Shown here: positions 33,905-42,678 of the stretch, one piece after another
Numbering within the stretch: position 1 is the stretch's first letter
Layout of the letters: every line of letters begins with the position of its first letter
Assembly (NCBI GenBank): GCA_025350055.1
Contig: JANXYK010000026.1
Location: 1 to 45,349 of the forward strand
Direction of reading: 5' to 3'
DNA length: 45,349 bases
DNA from: Gammaproteobacteria bacterium
GTDB taxonomy: Bacteria > Pseudomonadota > Gammaproteobacteria > Steroidobacterales > Steroidobacteraceae
Notes under the pieces: model-generated
The model's database searches: none
Told to the model about the DNA's origin: nothing
What the model saw: the letters and a program-made list of their open reading frames with translations, nothing else
Translations under genes and position numbers: made by a program

Positions 33905-35022
33905 GCACCACGCCACGTCTGCTGCAGGTGCTGTATTCCTACGAGATCGGCGGTTCCGAAATCGTCGGGCTCGAGCTCGCGCGCCAGATGGCAGCGAACG
34001 GCGCCAAGGTCATGTGCGCGGCACTCAAGCCCGCAGACGGGCCACTGAAGGCCAAGTGCCTTGAGTACGGCATCGAACCGCTTGAGCTCAGGATTCGCGA
34101 ACAGAGTTACTTCGGGCGCAACGGTTGCAGCCTGGAGTTGGCGCGCTGGGTAAAGAAGCTCGAACTGTCGGGCATACACCTGCACCACTTCCTGGGTCTG
34201 CATCGCCTGGGCTTGCCGGCCCGGTTGGCAGGTGTGCCGCATATCGTGATGACCGAGCACTCAATCGCTTCCCTGCAGGCGAGCGCCTACTCACGGGTAC
34301 GGGCGCGGGTGGCCTGGCGACTCGCCCACCATCTGACTGCAGTGAGTGACAACATCAGGGACTACTTGGTCGGGCAACTCGGCGTCAGCCCGGCGCGTAT
34401 CAGCGTGATTCAGAACGGTATCGAACTGAAGCATTGGCACCGTACTGATCGTGAGCAGCGACGACACGAGTTCGGCGTGGGCAAGCAATTTGTTTTTGCC
34501 TTCGTGGGCCGGCTTGCCGACGTCAAGAACATACCGGGATTGCTGCGCGCCTTCCTGCGCATGCAGTCGGAGCGCAGCGATCTGGAATGTGGCCTGCTGA
34601 TCGTCGGTGACGGCGTCGACATGGTGGAGTGTCGCGCCATCCTGGCCCAGCATCCTCTTGGCGCTCGCGTGCAGTTGCTCGGCGAGCGCTCTGATGCGCG
34701 GATCCCGCTGGCTGCTGCGGATGCCTTCGTGATGAATTCCCTCAGCGAGGGATCGCCACGCGCGATGATAGAGGCGATGGCCATTGGCCTGCCGTGCGTG
34801 TGTCCGGCGGTCGGCGGGGTGCCGGCGTTGCTGCGCGATCGCGGCTGGTTGACCGAACCGCAGAGCGAGCCAGACCTGGCACGCGCGCTGGCAGAGGTCG
34901 CCGCGGATCCGTTCAATGCGGCTCGCGTTGGTGCGCTGGGGCAAGCGCACGTGATGGGACAGTTCGATGCACGCCACTCACTGGTCCGTTACCTGCGGCT
35001 GTTCGGAATTGCGGCGCCGTAG
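33901..35022 (+). CDS. Glycosyltransferase family 4 (second of a pair)
   Basis: This 373-residue GT-B protein starts LLQVLYSYEIGGSEIVGLELARQMA, the typical GGSE donor/acceptor loop of GT4. It has AYVA-like strands around ISVIQNGIELKHW and the catalytic region FVMNSLSEGSPRAMIEAMAIGLPCV with the expected E-x7-E spacing. It is translationally coupled to the upstream GT4. Its last 45 bases overlap the end of the convergent GNAT-like gene at 34978, so both genes share coding DNA at their C-termini. Confidence 0.87.
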   Translation: MSTTPRLLQVLYSYEIGGSEIVGLELARQMAANGAKVMCAALKPADGPLKAKCLEYGIEPLELRIREQSYFGRNGCSLELARWVKKLELSGIHLHHFLGLHRLGLPARLAGVPHIVMTEHSIASLQASAYSRVRARVAWRLAHHLTAVSDNIRDYLVGQLGVSPARISVIQNGIELKHWHRTDREQRRHEFGVGKQFVFAFVGRLADVKNIPGLLRAFLRMQSERSDLECGLLIVGDGVDMVECRAILAQHPLGARVQLLGERSDARIPLAAADAFVMNSLSEGSPRAMIEAMAIGLPCVCPAVGGVPALLRDRGWLTEPQSEPDLARALAEVAADPFNAARVGALGQAHVMGQFDARHSLVRYLRLFGIAAP

Positions 35023-36156
35023 CTGCTGCAGTTGTCGACGTCCATGTCGCACACAGTTCTCGAGCGTCGCCTCCAGCAGCAGGCCCGGCCGGCGGTTTTG
35101 CACGCTGCCCCACCACAGCTCCGTGTGCGGGGTGCCCAGGATCTGCTTGTACTGTGAATCGCCGGCCAGCAAGTCGTAGTGGCGCAGTCCGAGTTTCGCG
35201 CACAGGTCCATGGCCTGCACGTGTGCCAGCATGCCTGGCGACTGGGTCTTGCTGACCAGCGAGTAGTTGATACCCGATTGGTAGGCGTAGACGACCTGCT
35301 GCCATACGAGGTTGTAGAGCACCGCGACAGTGGTATCGCCGGCCCGCACCCGCAGCATCTGCACCAACCCGCTGTCAAACATGCTGCTGATCAGCGCGCA
35401 GTGAAACTTCAGGAAATAGCCAGGGGCGAAGGCGCCGCCTGATTCGTGTTGAGCCCAGCGACGTTCGTGCAGTTCACGCAACTCATCGAGGAATGCGCTG
35501 GCCTGAGCGCTTGTGCCTGCCGTCTCGATGGAAATCTCACCGCAGGATGCCAGCAGGGATTCTTCGGTACGACGCAGGGTCTTGCGCGTCGAGTGTCGCA
35601 GCAGGCCGCGCAGGCCCTGGGGATGCTGGCGTACGCCTTCAAGCTCGACATGTCGAACCGGCAGCCTGCCGGTTTCACGTAGCCTGAAGCCGAGCGTCTG
35701 CGCCAGTTGCGCAACCTCGATATTTACGCCGTGCAGGTAAAGCTCGGCAACCCTCCGCCGCGAGCCGCGAAATTCCTCGAGCAGCGCACGCCACGCCGCA
35801 AGTCTGTATTTATCGTCCACCAAAAGGCCGTTGTGCTCGATGCACAGGGAGTTGTGCTCGCCTTCGCCAGTGGTGTGCAGGAACCAGCTGGGAATCGAAA
35901 ACAACCGGCGACGACGTACGCTGCGCCTGATGATGATCGCGATCGCCACGAGCTCTTGTCCGGCATACGCGAGCACGAGCTCCGGCTTCAGGTTCGTGGG
36001 GAGCGTTGCCAGCCAGGTGCGGGTCCAGGGCCAGGAGTTGAAGGCCGAAACGCTGGCGAGCCGCTCCAGTCCCTGCCAGAGTGCGGCGAGCTGGGTGTCG
36101 CCGGGCAGAGGGGCAAAACTGATGGTGATTTTTCGGGCCGCCGGCGTGTCGTTCAC
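34978..36156 (-). CDS. GNAT/FemAB-like acetyltransferase (BioF2/CelD type)
   Basis: This 392-residue protein has the double-GNAT layout of the FemAB-like/CelD (Acetyltransf_6) group: NSWPWTRTWLATL early, ELVAIAIIIRR, the helix STRKTLRRTEESLL, LHERRWAQH, then VAVLYNLVWQQVVYAYQSG and HYDLLAGDSQYKQ near the end. Such proteins move acyl or aminoacyl groups to sugars or peptides, and one type recurs in exosortase-linked loci. Start is a GTG at 36154-36156; no strong ribosome site is seen, and a TAGAAT (36169-36164 on the minus strand) lies only 8 bases upstream. The 3' end overlaps the convergent GT4 by 45 bases. Confidence 0.82.
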   Translation of the reverse strand: MNDTPAARKITISFAPLPGDTQLAALWQGLERLASVSAFNSWPWTRTWLATLPTNLKPELVLAYAGQELVAIAIIIRRSVRRRRLFSIPSWFLHTTGEGEHNSLCIEHNGLLVDDKYRLAAWRALLEEFRGSRRRVAELYLHGVNIEVAQLAQTLGFRLRETGRLPVRHVELEGVRQHPQGLRGLLRHSTRKTLRRTEESLLASCGEISIETAGTSAQASAFLDELRELHERRWAQHESGGAFAPGYFLKFHCALISSMFDSGLVQMLRVRAGDTTVAVLYNLVWQQVVYAYQSGINYSLVSKTQSPGMLAHVQAMDLCAKLGLRHYDLLAGDSQYKQILGTPHTELWWGSVQNRRPGLLLEATLENCVRHGRRQLQQLRRRNSEQPQVTDQ

Positions 36157-36268
36157 CGGGCCGATTCTAGTCTATGGCGTCGCCCCTGGCTGATCATGCC
36201 GGACGGCAGTGCTGAATCGTGACCCATGACCTTGTCGTGGGGCAGCGATGGGCTAGCGTGGGAACGAT

Positions 36269-37375
36269 ATGAGTGCGGCAGTTCACAGCAATGGCACTTC
36301 CGGGAGCGAGCGGATCGCCTCGCTGGACGGACTGCGCGCGATATCGATATTGCTGGTGATGATTGGCCACCTGTTTGGCCGTTCCGGGATCATTGTCGAT
36401 GAGCGTGCCCGCATCTTCAGCAAGACCGCGCATTTTGGCGTGGAGGTCTTCTTCGTCATCTCCGGGTTCCTGATCACTAGCTTGCTGCTCAATGAGCGAT
36501 CGCGTACCGGTACTACCGACCTGCTGGCCTTCTACATGCGCCGCTCGTTGCGCATCATTCCGCCATTCCTGGTGTTCATGGTCGCGATCGTCATTGCCAG
36601 CGGGCTCGGCTGGATACACACCACCCGCGCGGACGTCGTGCACGCGCTGACCTACACGACCAACTACCAGATTGCTCCATCGTGGCCGCTGGGCCACCTT
36701 TGGTCGCTCTCGGTGGAGGAGCAGTTCTACCTGCTGTGGCCGCTGCTGTTCCTGCGCTTGAGCTATCGCGGCTCGATCTTCGCGGCTCTCGTGATGTTTG
36801 GGGCCGCGCCTATGGTGCGTGCGTGCATGCACCTGCTGACCCATGACGATGCCTACCGGGACCTTCCGATCTTTCCTGCAGTGGCCGACGCAATTGCAGC
36901 AGGTTGCCTGGCGGCACTGCTACGGCCCAGGCTGCTCGACTGGAGCGCGTACCGGCGCTTCACTGGATCCGCGGCGCTGTTCCTGCTGCTGCTGCCCGTG
37001 CTGCTGATCAGCGTGTTCGACGACTACACGCTGGTAAACCTGCTTGGCGGCCCAGTGTTGCTGGTATCGGTCGCGGTGCTGATGGAAGCCAGCACCAGGA
37101 TGCACACCGGGACCGTAGGCAGTCTGTTGAACAGCCGGCCGATGGTCTTTACTGGACTAATCAGCTACTCACTCTACCTGTGGCAGCAACCATTCCTGAA
37201 CCCACAGGCGCATGCCACCATCAATGTCTTTCCGCTCAATGTGGCCCTGGCAGTGGCCTTGGCACTGTTGTCCTATTACGTGGTTGAGCGGCCGCTGATG
37301 AGCTGGCGGCGACACTGGCGCGAGCGCACCCGTCAGCCCGGCTCAGCCACCAAAGCGGCTGTAGAAGCCTCGTAG
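36269..37375 (+). CDS. Acyltransferase family 3 (OafA/YrhL-like) membrane protein
   Basis: This 368-residue inner-membrane O-acyltransferase starts RIASLDGLRAISILLVMIGHL, with His34 as the predicted catalytic residue. It then has GVEVFFVISGFLITSLLL, the YMRRSLRIIPPF motif and PLGHLWSLSVEEQFYLLWP, all hallmarks of OafA-type sugar acetylases. It ends with YYVVERPLMSWRR and has no SGNH extension. GGGA lies 6 bases before the ATG. The last 33 bases overlap the convergent GT4 gene. It likely O-acetylates the polymer or its lipid-linked unit. Confidence 0.9.
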   Translation: MSAAVHSNGTSGSERIASLDGLRAISILLVMIGHLFGRSGIIVDERARIFSKTAHFGVEVFFVISGFLITSLLLNERSRTGTTDLLAFYMRRSLRIIPPFLVFMVAIVIASGLGWIHTTRADVVHALTYTTNYQIAPSWPLGHLWSLSVEEQFYLLWPLLFLRLSYRGSIFAALVMFGAAPMVRACMHLLTHDDAYRDLPIFPAVADAIAAGCLAALLRPRLLDWSAYRRFTGSAALFLLLLPVLLISVFDDYTLVNLLGGPVLLVSVAVLMEASTRMHTGTVGSLLNSRPMVFTGLISYSLYLWQQPFLNPQAHATINVFPLNVALAVALALLSYYVVERPLMSWRRHWRERTRQPGSATKAAVEAS

Positions 37376-38587
37376 TTTCTTGCCGATGATCGACCAGTCG
37401 TAGGTTGCGGCAACCATCTTCCGGCCATTTTCGACCAGCCGCTGCCAGCGCTCATCATGCACGTGCATGGATAGCACCGCATCGGCCATCGATGCGGCAT
37501 CGTCAGTGAGCAGGATATCGCTGCCGTGATTGACACCCAGGCCTTCAGCGCCCAATGAAGTGGAAATCACCGGTGTACCGGACGCCATCGCTTCCAGCAC
37601 CTTGAGCCGCGTTCCACCGCCAACCCGCAATGGAACCACCACGGCAAGTGCTTCCCGATAGTAGGGGCGCACATCATGGACGGTACCGGTCACCACCACG
37701 CCGGGCTGGCTACGCATGGCCTGCACTTCCGCGGTGGGGTTGGAGCCGACTATCCGGAATTCCAGTTCCGGCCGCCGCGCGCGTATGGCCGGCCAGATGT
37801 CCTCGACAAAGTAGCGGGCCGCATCGATGTTGGCGTGGTAGCTCATCGAGCCCACGAAGACTATGGATTGGCGCGAGCTGTCAGTTGCCGTAGCCGCGGC
37901 TGCCGGCGCCGCAGCAAAAAAATCGACGTCGACGCCGTTGGTGATCACTTCCACGGCCGCGCTGGGAGCGCGTTTCAGCAGTTGAGCCTGTTCGCGTTCG
38001 CTGCATACCGTATGGGCGCGGCATTCCGCCAGCAGCCGTTGTTCGCAGTTGTAGAGTTGCCGCGCAGTGCGTCGCGCATACCAGCGCCGGGCCGCCGAGC
38101 CGGTATTGTCGGCATAGCGATCCATCAATTCCGACTCGATATTGTGCCAATCCATTACGATGGTGGCCTTCGGCGCAAGCGATCGGATCAGCGGCAGATA
38201 AGCGCACAGGTGTACGCCCTCGACCTGCACCACGTCGAAGGGCTCCGCCAACAGAACGCGCCGCAATTCGCGGCGCATGGCATTTGTGGTGTAGTTGAGT
38301 ACGCTGATGGGTTCTGATCCCAGGGCGCCGCGTACGAGCTGCAGGGTGCCGTAGCCTTTGCCGCGAGGCACCAGCACCACCCGCGAGTTGTTCAGCTCGG
38401 GCAGGCGCTGCGAGCTGCTGGCGCCGCCGGCGCCGCTGTCGAATGCCAGGTACAGCAGTTCATGGCTCATCGACAGCTGCCGCGCGAGGTGGAAATCGCG
38501 CAGGTGCGCGCCCGAAGTCACTGGCCAGCAGGGGCGGGTGGAGAAATACAGGATGCGTCGGCGTGAAGTAGTTTGAGGTTTGAACAT
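37343..38587 (-). CDS. Glycosyltransferase family 4, Stp1/XrtA-associated type
   Basis: This 414-residue GT-B protein begins RRILYFSTRPCWPVTSGAHLRDF and has VVQVEGVHLCAYLP and VMDWHNIESELMDRYA. The donor domain contains IVFVGSMSYHANIDAARYF, PLRVGGGTRLKVLEAMASGTPVIST and LGAEGLGV. This pattern matches the sugar transferases repeatedly found with PEP-CTERM/EpsH loci. The GGGTRLKVLEAMA stretch replaces the usual E-x7-E first acidic position with a glycine-rich loop, as in that subgroup. It faces the acyltransferase at 36269 with a 33-base 3' overlap. It diverges from the GT2 gene at 38677. Confidence 0.88.
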   Translation of the reverse strand: MFKPQTTSRRRILYFSTRPCWPVTSGAHLRDFHLARQLSMSHELLYLAFDSGAGGASSSQRLPELNNSRVVLVPRGKGYGTLQLVRGALGSEPISVLNYTTNAMRRELRRVLLAEPFDVVQVEGVHLCAYLPLIRSLAPKATIVMDWHNIESELMDRYADNTGSAARRWYARRTARQLYNCEQRLLAECRAHTVCSEREQAQLLKRAPSAAVEVITNGVDVDFFAAAPAAAATATDSSRQSIVFVGSMSYHANIDAARYFVEDIWPAIRARRPELEFRIVGSNPTAEVQAMRSQPGVVVTGTVHDVRPYYREALAVVVPLRVGGGTRLKVLEAMASGTPVISTSLGAEGLGVNHGSDILLTDDAASMADAVLSMHVHDERWQRLVENGRKMVAATYDWSIIGKKLRGFYSRFGG

Positions 38588-38626
38588 CCGCGCGCCAAAG
38601 CCACATTCAGGCCATTTCAGTGCCGA

Positions 38627-38632
38627 TATAAT
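38627..38632 (+). promoter_or_regulatory. Consensus -10 box upstream of the GT2 gene
   Basis: A perfect TATAAT lies 45 bases before the GTG start at 38677 in the spacer to the divergent GT4. No good -35 is present: TTCAGG at 38606 gives a 15-base spacing. A TATTAT on the opposite strand overlaps it and could serve the divergent gene. Confidence 0.45.
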
Positions 38633-38676
38633 AGCGGTTGCCCGCCGGGCGGGGCTGCGAATTCAAGGACCATTTA

Positions 38677-39816
38677 GTGACAGCAATCACAGTGTTCGTG
38701 ACGCTTTGCGGCCTCGGCCTGTATACGGTTGCCGGCTACCCCCTTTTGCTGGGCTGGATGGCCCGTCGCTGGCCTTCTCCGGTACAGAAGGGCGACTGCC
38801 TGCCCACATTGAGCTTTGTGATCCCGGTGCACAACGGGGCAAACTTTCTCGCCCCCAAGCTCGAGTCGATTCTCGCCCTCGACTATCCGCACGAGCTGCT
38901 GGAAGTGCTGGTCGTCTCCGATGGTTCAACAGATGCCACGGAGGACGTCGCACGAAGTTTTGCGGCGCGCGGTGTGCGGCTGCTGCGTGTACCCAAGGGG
39001 GGCAAGCCCGCTGCGCTGAACGTCGCAGTTCCGCAGACGCACAACGAGATCCTGGTACTCACCGACGTGCGACAGCTCCTCGCACCAGAGAGCGTGCGCA
39101 AACTGGTGGCCAATCTCGCTGATCCGCAGGTGGGCGTGGTCAGCGGCGATCTGCTGATTCGCCAGGGCAACCTCGAGGAGACCTCGGTTGGTGCGTATTG
39201 GCGCTACGAGCGTCGAATCCGTGCGCACCTGAGTCGACTGGATTCAACCATGGGAGCCACCGGAGCGTTCTACGCGATTCGCCGTGCGCTGTTCAGGCCT
39301 ATGCCCGAGGAGCTGCTGCTCGACGACATGTACCTGCCCATGGGCGCTTTTCACTCCGGCTTTCGTCTGGTGGTGGAGCCAGAAGCCAGGGCATTCGATC
39401 TGCCGACCAACGTCAATACTGAATTCCGCCGCAAGGTACGAACGTTAGCGGGCAATTACCAGCTGTTGCGCTTTTATCCCTGGCTGTTGACCCCCGGCAA
39501 CCGGATGCTGTTCCACTTTGTTTCCTATAAGTTGCTGCGCTTGCTGCTGCCGTGGATCGTGCTGGGATTGCTGGTCGCCAGCTTCTGGCTGCCTGCGCCC
39601 TGGCGGGCCATTGTGCTCAGCGGGCAGCTCGGTATCTACGGCCTCGCGGCACTCGATGGCCTGTCTCCCAGCACTGCGCCGTGGCGCCGTGTAACGGCAC
39701 CACTCCGTACTATAGTGTCGATGTTGCTCGCCGCGGCCTGCGCAGTCTCGATACTGTTCGTCAAACCGCAAAAGCTCTGGACGCCCACGGGGGTTTCGGT
39801 GGAACCCAAGCCCTGA
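38677..39816 (+). CDS. Glycosyltransferase family 2, membrane-associated
   Basis: This 379-residue GT-A enzyme has an N-terminal helix (TAITVFVTLCGLGLYTVAGYPLL) and a cytoplasmic catalytic domain: LSFVIPVHNGANFLAPKLESIL, VVSDGSTDATEDVA, ILVLTDVRQLLAP in place of the DxD, and DDMYLPMG. C-terminal helices include LLRLLLPWIVLGLLVAS and IVSMLLAAACAVSILFV. It resembles processive or membrane-embedded polysaccharide synthases. GTG 38677 with AAGGA at good spacing is preferred to a TTG at 38638. It sits 1 base before the O-antigen ligase-like gene. TDVRQ lacks the second aspartate of a classic DAD; other family members show the same. Confidence 0.87.
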   Translation: MTAITVFVTLCGLGLYTVAGYPLLLGWMARRWPSPVQKGDCLPTLSFVIPVHNGANFLAPKLESILALDYPHELLEVLVVSDGSTDATEDVARSFAARGVRLLRVPKGGKPAALNVAVPQTHNEILVLTDVRQLLAPESVRKLVANLADPQVGVVSGDLLIRQGNLEETSVGAYWRYERRIRAHLSRLDSTMGATGAFYAIRRALFRPMPEELLLDDMYLPMGAFHSGFRLVVEPEARAFDLPTNVNTEFRRKVRTLAGNYQLLRFYPWLLTPGNRMLFHFVSYKLLRLLLPWIVLGLLVASFWLPAPWRAIVLSGQLGIYGLAALDGLSPSTAPWRRVTAPLRTIVSMLLAAACAVSILFVKPQKLWTPTGVSVEPKP

Positions 39817-39817
39817 T

Positions 39818-41206
39818 ATGTACAGTCCCATGAGCAAGCTGAATCGGGAGGAAGGCGGGCAGGTCGCGGATGCAGACCGCATGGGCATGATGGGCTGGGT
39901 AACGGCTGCGCTGATCCTGCTGCTGATTGGCAGACTGGCGGAATACCTCCCTGGCTTCCAGAGTCTGCCACTCGTCAAGATCGTTGCGCTGCTGCTGCTG
40001 ATCGCGCTGCTGTTTGCGCGCCCTGCGGGCACCGATGCCAGGGGGTTACGTACGCCGCTTGGCAAGAACGCGCTTGCGTTGTTGGTGCTGGCGATCCTGA
40101 GCATGACGTTCTCGATCTGGAAGTCGCAGACCTTCCTGTTCATGAAGAACGAGCTGCCAGTGCTGATCCTTTTGTTCATCGCCGTGTCGCGCGGGGCGAG
40201 TTCGTACTATATCGGCCGGCGCCTGCTGACAGCGTTTGCGTTCTGCGGGGTCATGCTCGCGGTGTTTGCGGCAATTGGCTACGGCGGCGGCCGCGCGGCC
40301 GTCGAGTCATGGTACGACACCAACGACCTGGCCTACGTGCTGGTCACATTGTTGCCGGTATTTGTGGTTATGCGCAGGCTGTCAAAAGGCATCTGGCGCT
40401 GGTTCTGGTTGGGCCAATGCGGCCTGGCGGCTGTGGTCGTCGCGCTGACTGGCTCGCGCGGCGGCATGATTGCACTGGGCCTGGTAGCGATGTGGTATGT
40501 ATTTGTCGGTGCCCGCGCGGTACCGAAGAAGAATCTTGGCACTTCGATACTCAAGTCGGTGGCGCTGGCGCTGGTGCTGGTAGTGGCAGCCATTGCGGCC
40601 TGGCCGTTCTTGCCGGCTGAAACCCGCGAGCGCGTGCAGTCGATCACCGACCTTGGGTCCGACTACAACCTGCAGGCCGGCAACCACGACTCGCGCACTG
40701 ACATCTGGAAGCGTGCGTTGACGCAGCTCGCGGGACGGCCAATCGGCTTCGGTCTCAATACATTTCCGGCAGTGGATGGCAGCACGGGCGGCATCTATCA
40801 CACTGCGCACAATTCAGTGGTGCTGGTGACCGTCGAGCTGGGCGTTATTGGCGGCATCCTGTACTTGCGCCTGTATCTTCTGGCCTGGCGTCAGTTGGGC
40901 GGCCGCATGCGCCCTGAACCCGAGAAGGTCGCCGGTGAATCCGTCATCGATTCGACGGAGGCAATGGAACGCGCCGAGATCGCAGCGAACCTGCGGGTGG
41001 CTCTGGTTGGCAACTTCGTTGCTGGATTTTTCCTGTCGCAGTGCTACAGCTTTCTGATCTGGGGCCTGCTGGCTTTCATCTCGGGCTTTGCGCCCCAACT
41101 CAAGGTGTCGCAGGCTGTGCGCGGTTCCCGCGGCCGAGCACCTGTTTCGCGACCCGCAATTGCTCGGGATGTCCGACCACTCGCCGGTAGGTCGTCACCA
41201 CGGTAA
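39818..41206 (+). CDS. O-antigen ligase/polymerase-like (Wzy/WaaL family) membrane protein
   Basis: This 462-residue polytopic inner-membrane protein has about ten helices and the large periplasmic loop of the O-antigen ligase family between them: GNHDSRTDIWKRALTQLAGRPIGFGLNTF followed by TAHNSVVLVTVELGVIGG. The TGSRGGMIAL motif precedes it. It is expected to polymerise or ligate lipid-linked oligosaccharides in the periplasm. Its C-terminal 35 residues form a basic tail (GSRGRAPVSRPAIARDVRP), encoded opposite the 3' end of the flippase gene. It follows the GT2 gene by one base, so the pair forms a unit. Confidence 0.88.
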   Translation: MYSPMSKLNREEGGQVADADRMGMMGWVTAALILLLIGRLAEYLPGFQSLPLVKIVALLLLIALLFARPAGTDARGLRTPLGKNALALLVLAILSMTFSIWKSQTFLFMKNELPVLILLFIAVSRGASSYYIGRRLLTAFAFCGVMLAVFAAIGYGGGRAAVESWYDTNDLAYVLVTLLPVFVVMRRLSKGIWRWFWLGQCGLAAVVVALTGSRGGMIALGLVAMWYVFVGARAVPKKNLGTSILKSVALALVLVVAAIAAWPFLPAETRERVQSITDLGSDYNLQAGNHDSRTDIWKRALTQLAGRPIGFGLNTFPAVDGSTGGIYHTAHNSVVLVTVELGVIGGILYLRLYLLAWRQLGGRMRPEPEKVAGESVIDSTEAMERAEIAANLRVALVGNFVAGFFLSQCYSFLIWGLLAFISGFAPQLKVSQAVRGSRGRAPVSRPAIARDVRPLAGRSSPR

Positions 41207-42581
41207 ACAGCGTAATCGCCACCCAAAGTGCGCCCTTGCAGAGTACGCCCGTCCAGGTGAGCGGTGCGAAGTAGGGCACAGTGAGCGTAGCGGCGCCGCA
41301 GAGCGCCAAGGTCAGCGCCAGCGGCCACCAGTTCAATTCCATATCAAACAGTCGATGTGCCCGCCGGTACTCGAATATCAACCTGGCCAGTGCAGCAATC
41401 ACGACCGCCGTGGCTGCACCCACGGACCCGAGCCTTGGCACCAGGACTATCAGGCACACAGTGACAAGAATCGCGCCGATCATCGCGCCGCCGACCACAT
41501 TGATCGGACGCGAGCCCACCAGCGACCCCAGGCGCGTGAAGTCTGTCATCGCCGAGAACAGCAATGCGAGCACAAGGATAGGTACGACAGAGGCGGCTCC
41601 GTAGAATGCTGGTGTCGCCAGCAGGCGCAGCAAGTCAGGTGCATACAGCGCCAGCCCCAGTGCGCAGCAGGCCAGCAGCGAGTAAGTGGCCTGGAATACC
41701 ACGCCGAAAGCCGGGTGCAGGTCCGGCCGCGCGTGAATGCGGTACTGCTCGACCTCCCAGACCTGGGTGAAAGGTGCGTACACCAGCGTGTTGAGTGCCT
41801 GCGCCAGGCGGTAAGCCAACGCGTAGACGCCTACGGCGGCCAGCGTATTCAGTTGCGACAGGAAGAAGCGATCGCCGGTCGAAATATAGAGTGTTGCCAA
41901 ACCTGCAATTGCCAGAGGCCCGCCGAAGCTGATCAGGCGCTTGATGTCGCTGCGCGTGAAAGCCAGGCTTCCTTGGCTCAGTGTGTACGGCAATGCGGCG
42001 ACCACCTGAATGGCGCAAGAGATCAGGTAGCCGTAGATAAATGACGCGGCACCCAGTTTGAGTACCACGAGGAAATAAAGGTTGAAGGCAATCTGCGCGA
42101 CCAGTCGCAGGGTGCTGGTCGCCAGGAAGCGAGCCACCTTGCCGTCGACGCGCATGTGCGAGAATGAAACTGCGCAGATGGCCTCGAGTACCAGCGAGAG
42201 CGAGAACCAGGCCAGCAGATAGGCATTGGCGGTGCCGCCGAGAAACCTCTGGGCCAGCAGCGGCGAGCCCAAGGCCAGCAGCGCACCGGCCGCAGAATTC
42301 ACCAGCACGCCCAATACCATTGCAGCCATGATCAGTCGTTGTCGCGCTTCGGCAGTGGGCGCATGGTGGTAGTAGCGGAATACGCCGTTATTCAGGTCGA
42401 AGCTGACCAGATTCCCGACCAGCGTGGTCATGACGGTGACCAATTCGACCAGACCATACTCCGCGGGCGTGAGGTAGCGCGTGTATACCGGCAACAGCAG
42501 CAAACTGGCTGCGTTGCGCATGATGGTGCCGAGTGAATAGAGCGACGCGTGTCGCAGAAAGCGCGGGATTCTAAGAGCCAT
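41100..42581 (-). CDS. Oligosaccharide flippase (Wzx/MOP superfamily)
   Basis: This 493-residue protein has 12-14 hydrophobic helices. It begins ASLYSLGTIMRNAASLLLLPVYTRYLTPAEYGLVEL, the standard opening of polysaccharide biosynthesis flippases (the TPAEYG turn). YALAYRLAQALNTLVYAPFTQVW lies mid-sequence. It should move undecaprenyl-linked repeat units across the inner membrane. It ends CGAATL...LGRGNRAQPATP. Its last 107 bases overlap antisense with the convergent Wzy-like gene. It diverges from the GINT1-like gene at 42679 across a 97-base spacer. Confidence 0.92.
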   Translation of the reverse strand: MALRIPRFLRHASLYSLGTIMRNAASLLLLPVYTRYLTPAEYGLVELVTVMTTLVGNLVSFDLNNGVFRYYHHAPTAEARQRLIMAAMVLGVLVNSAAGALLALGSPLLAQRFLGGTANAYLLAWFSLSLVLEAICAVSFSHMRVDGKVARFLATSTLRLVAQIAFNLYFLVVLKLGAASFIYGYLISCAIQVVAALPYTLSQGSLAFTRSDIKRLISFGGPLAIAGLATLYISTGDRFFLSQLNTLAAVGVYALAYRLAQALNTLVYAPFTQVWEVEQYRIHARPDLHPAFGVVFQATYSLLACCALGLALYAPDLLRLLATPAFYGAASVVPILVLALLFSAMTDFTRLGSLVGSRPINVVGGAMIGAILVTVCLIVLVPRLGSVGAATAVVIAALARLIFEYRRAHRLFDMELNWWPLALTLALCGAATLTVPYFAPLTWTGVLCKGALWVAITLFTVVTTYRRVVGHPEQLRVAKQVLGRGNRAQPATP

Positions 42582-42620
42582 TTAGCGATCTGGTGGCTTG
42601 GGCGATCCGAGGTAGTCGCA

Positions 42621-42646
42621 TATATTACGCAGGCCCAACATGGGCC
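42621..42646 (+). promoter_or_regulatory. AT-rich box and hairpin in the divergent spacer
   Basis: In the 97-base spacer between the flippase and the next plus-strand gene, a TATATT (42621-42626) could be a -10 element, and TAATAT could serve the opposite strand. A perfect inverted repeat GGCCCA-ACA-TGGGCC (42632-42646) follows in the presumed leader. It might be an operator or an RNA hairpin; neither is supported further. Confidence 0.35.
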
Positions 42647-42678
42647 GACATCTATTTGCAGCCCATTAGAGCCCAATT

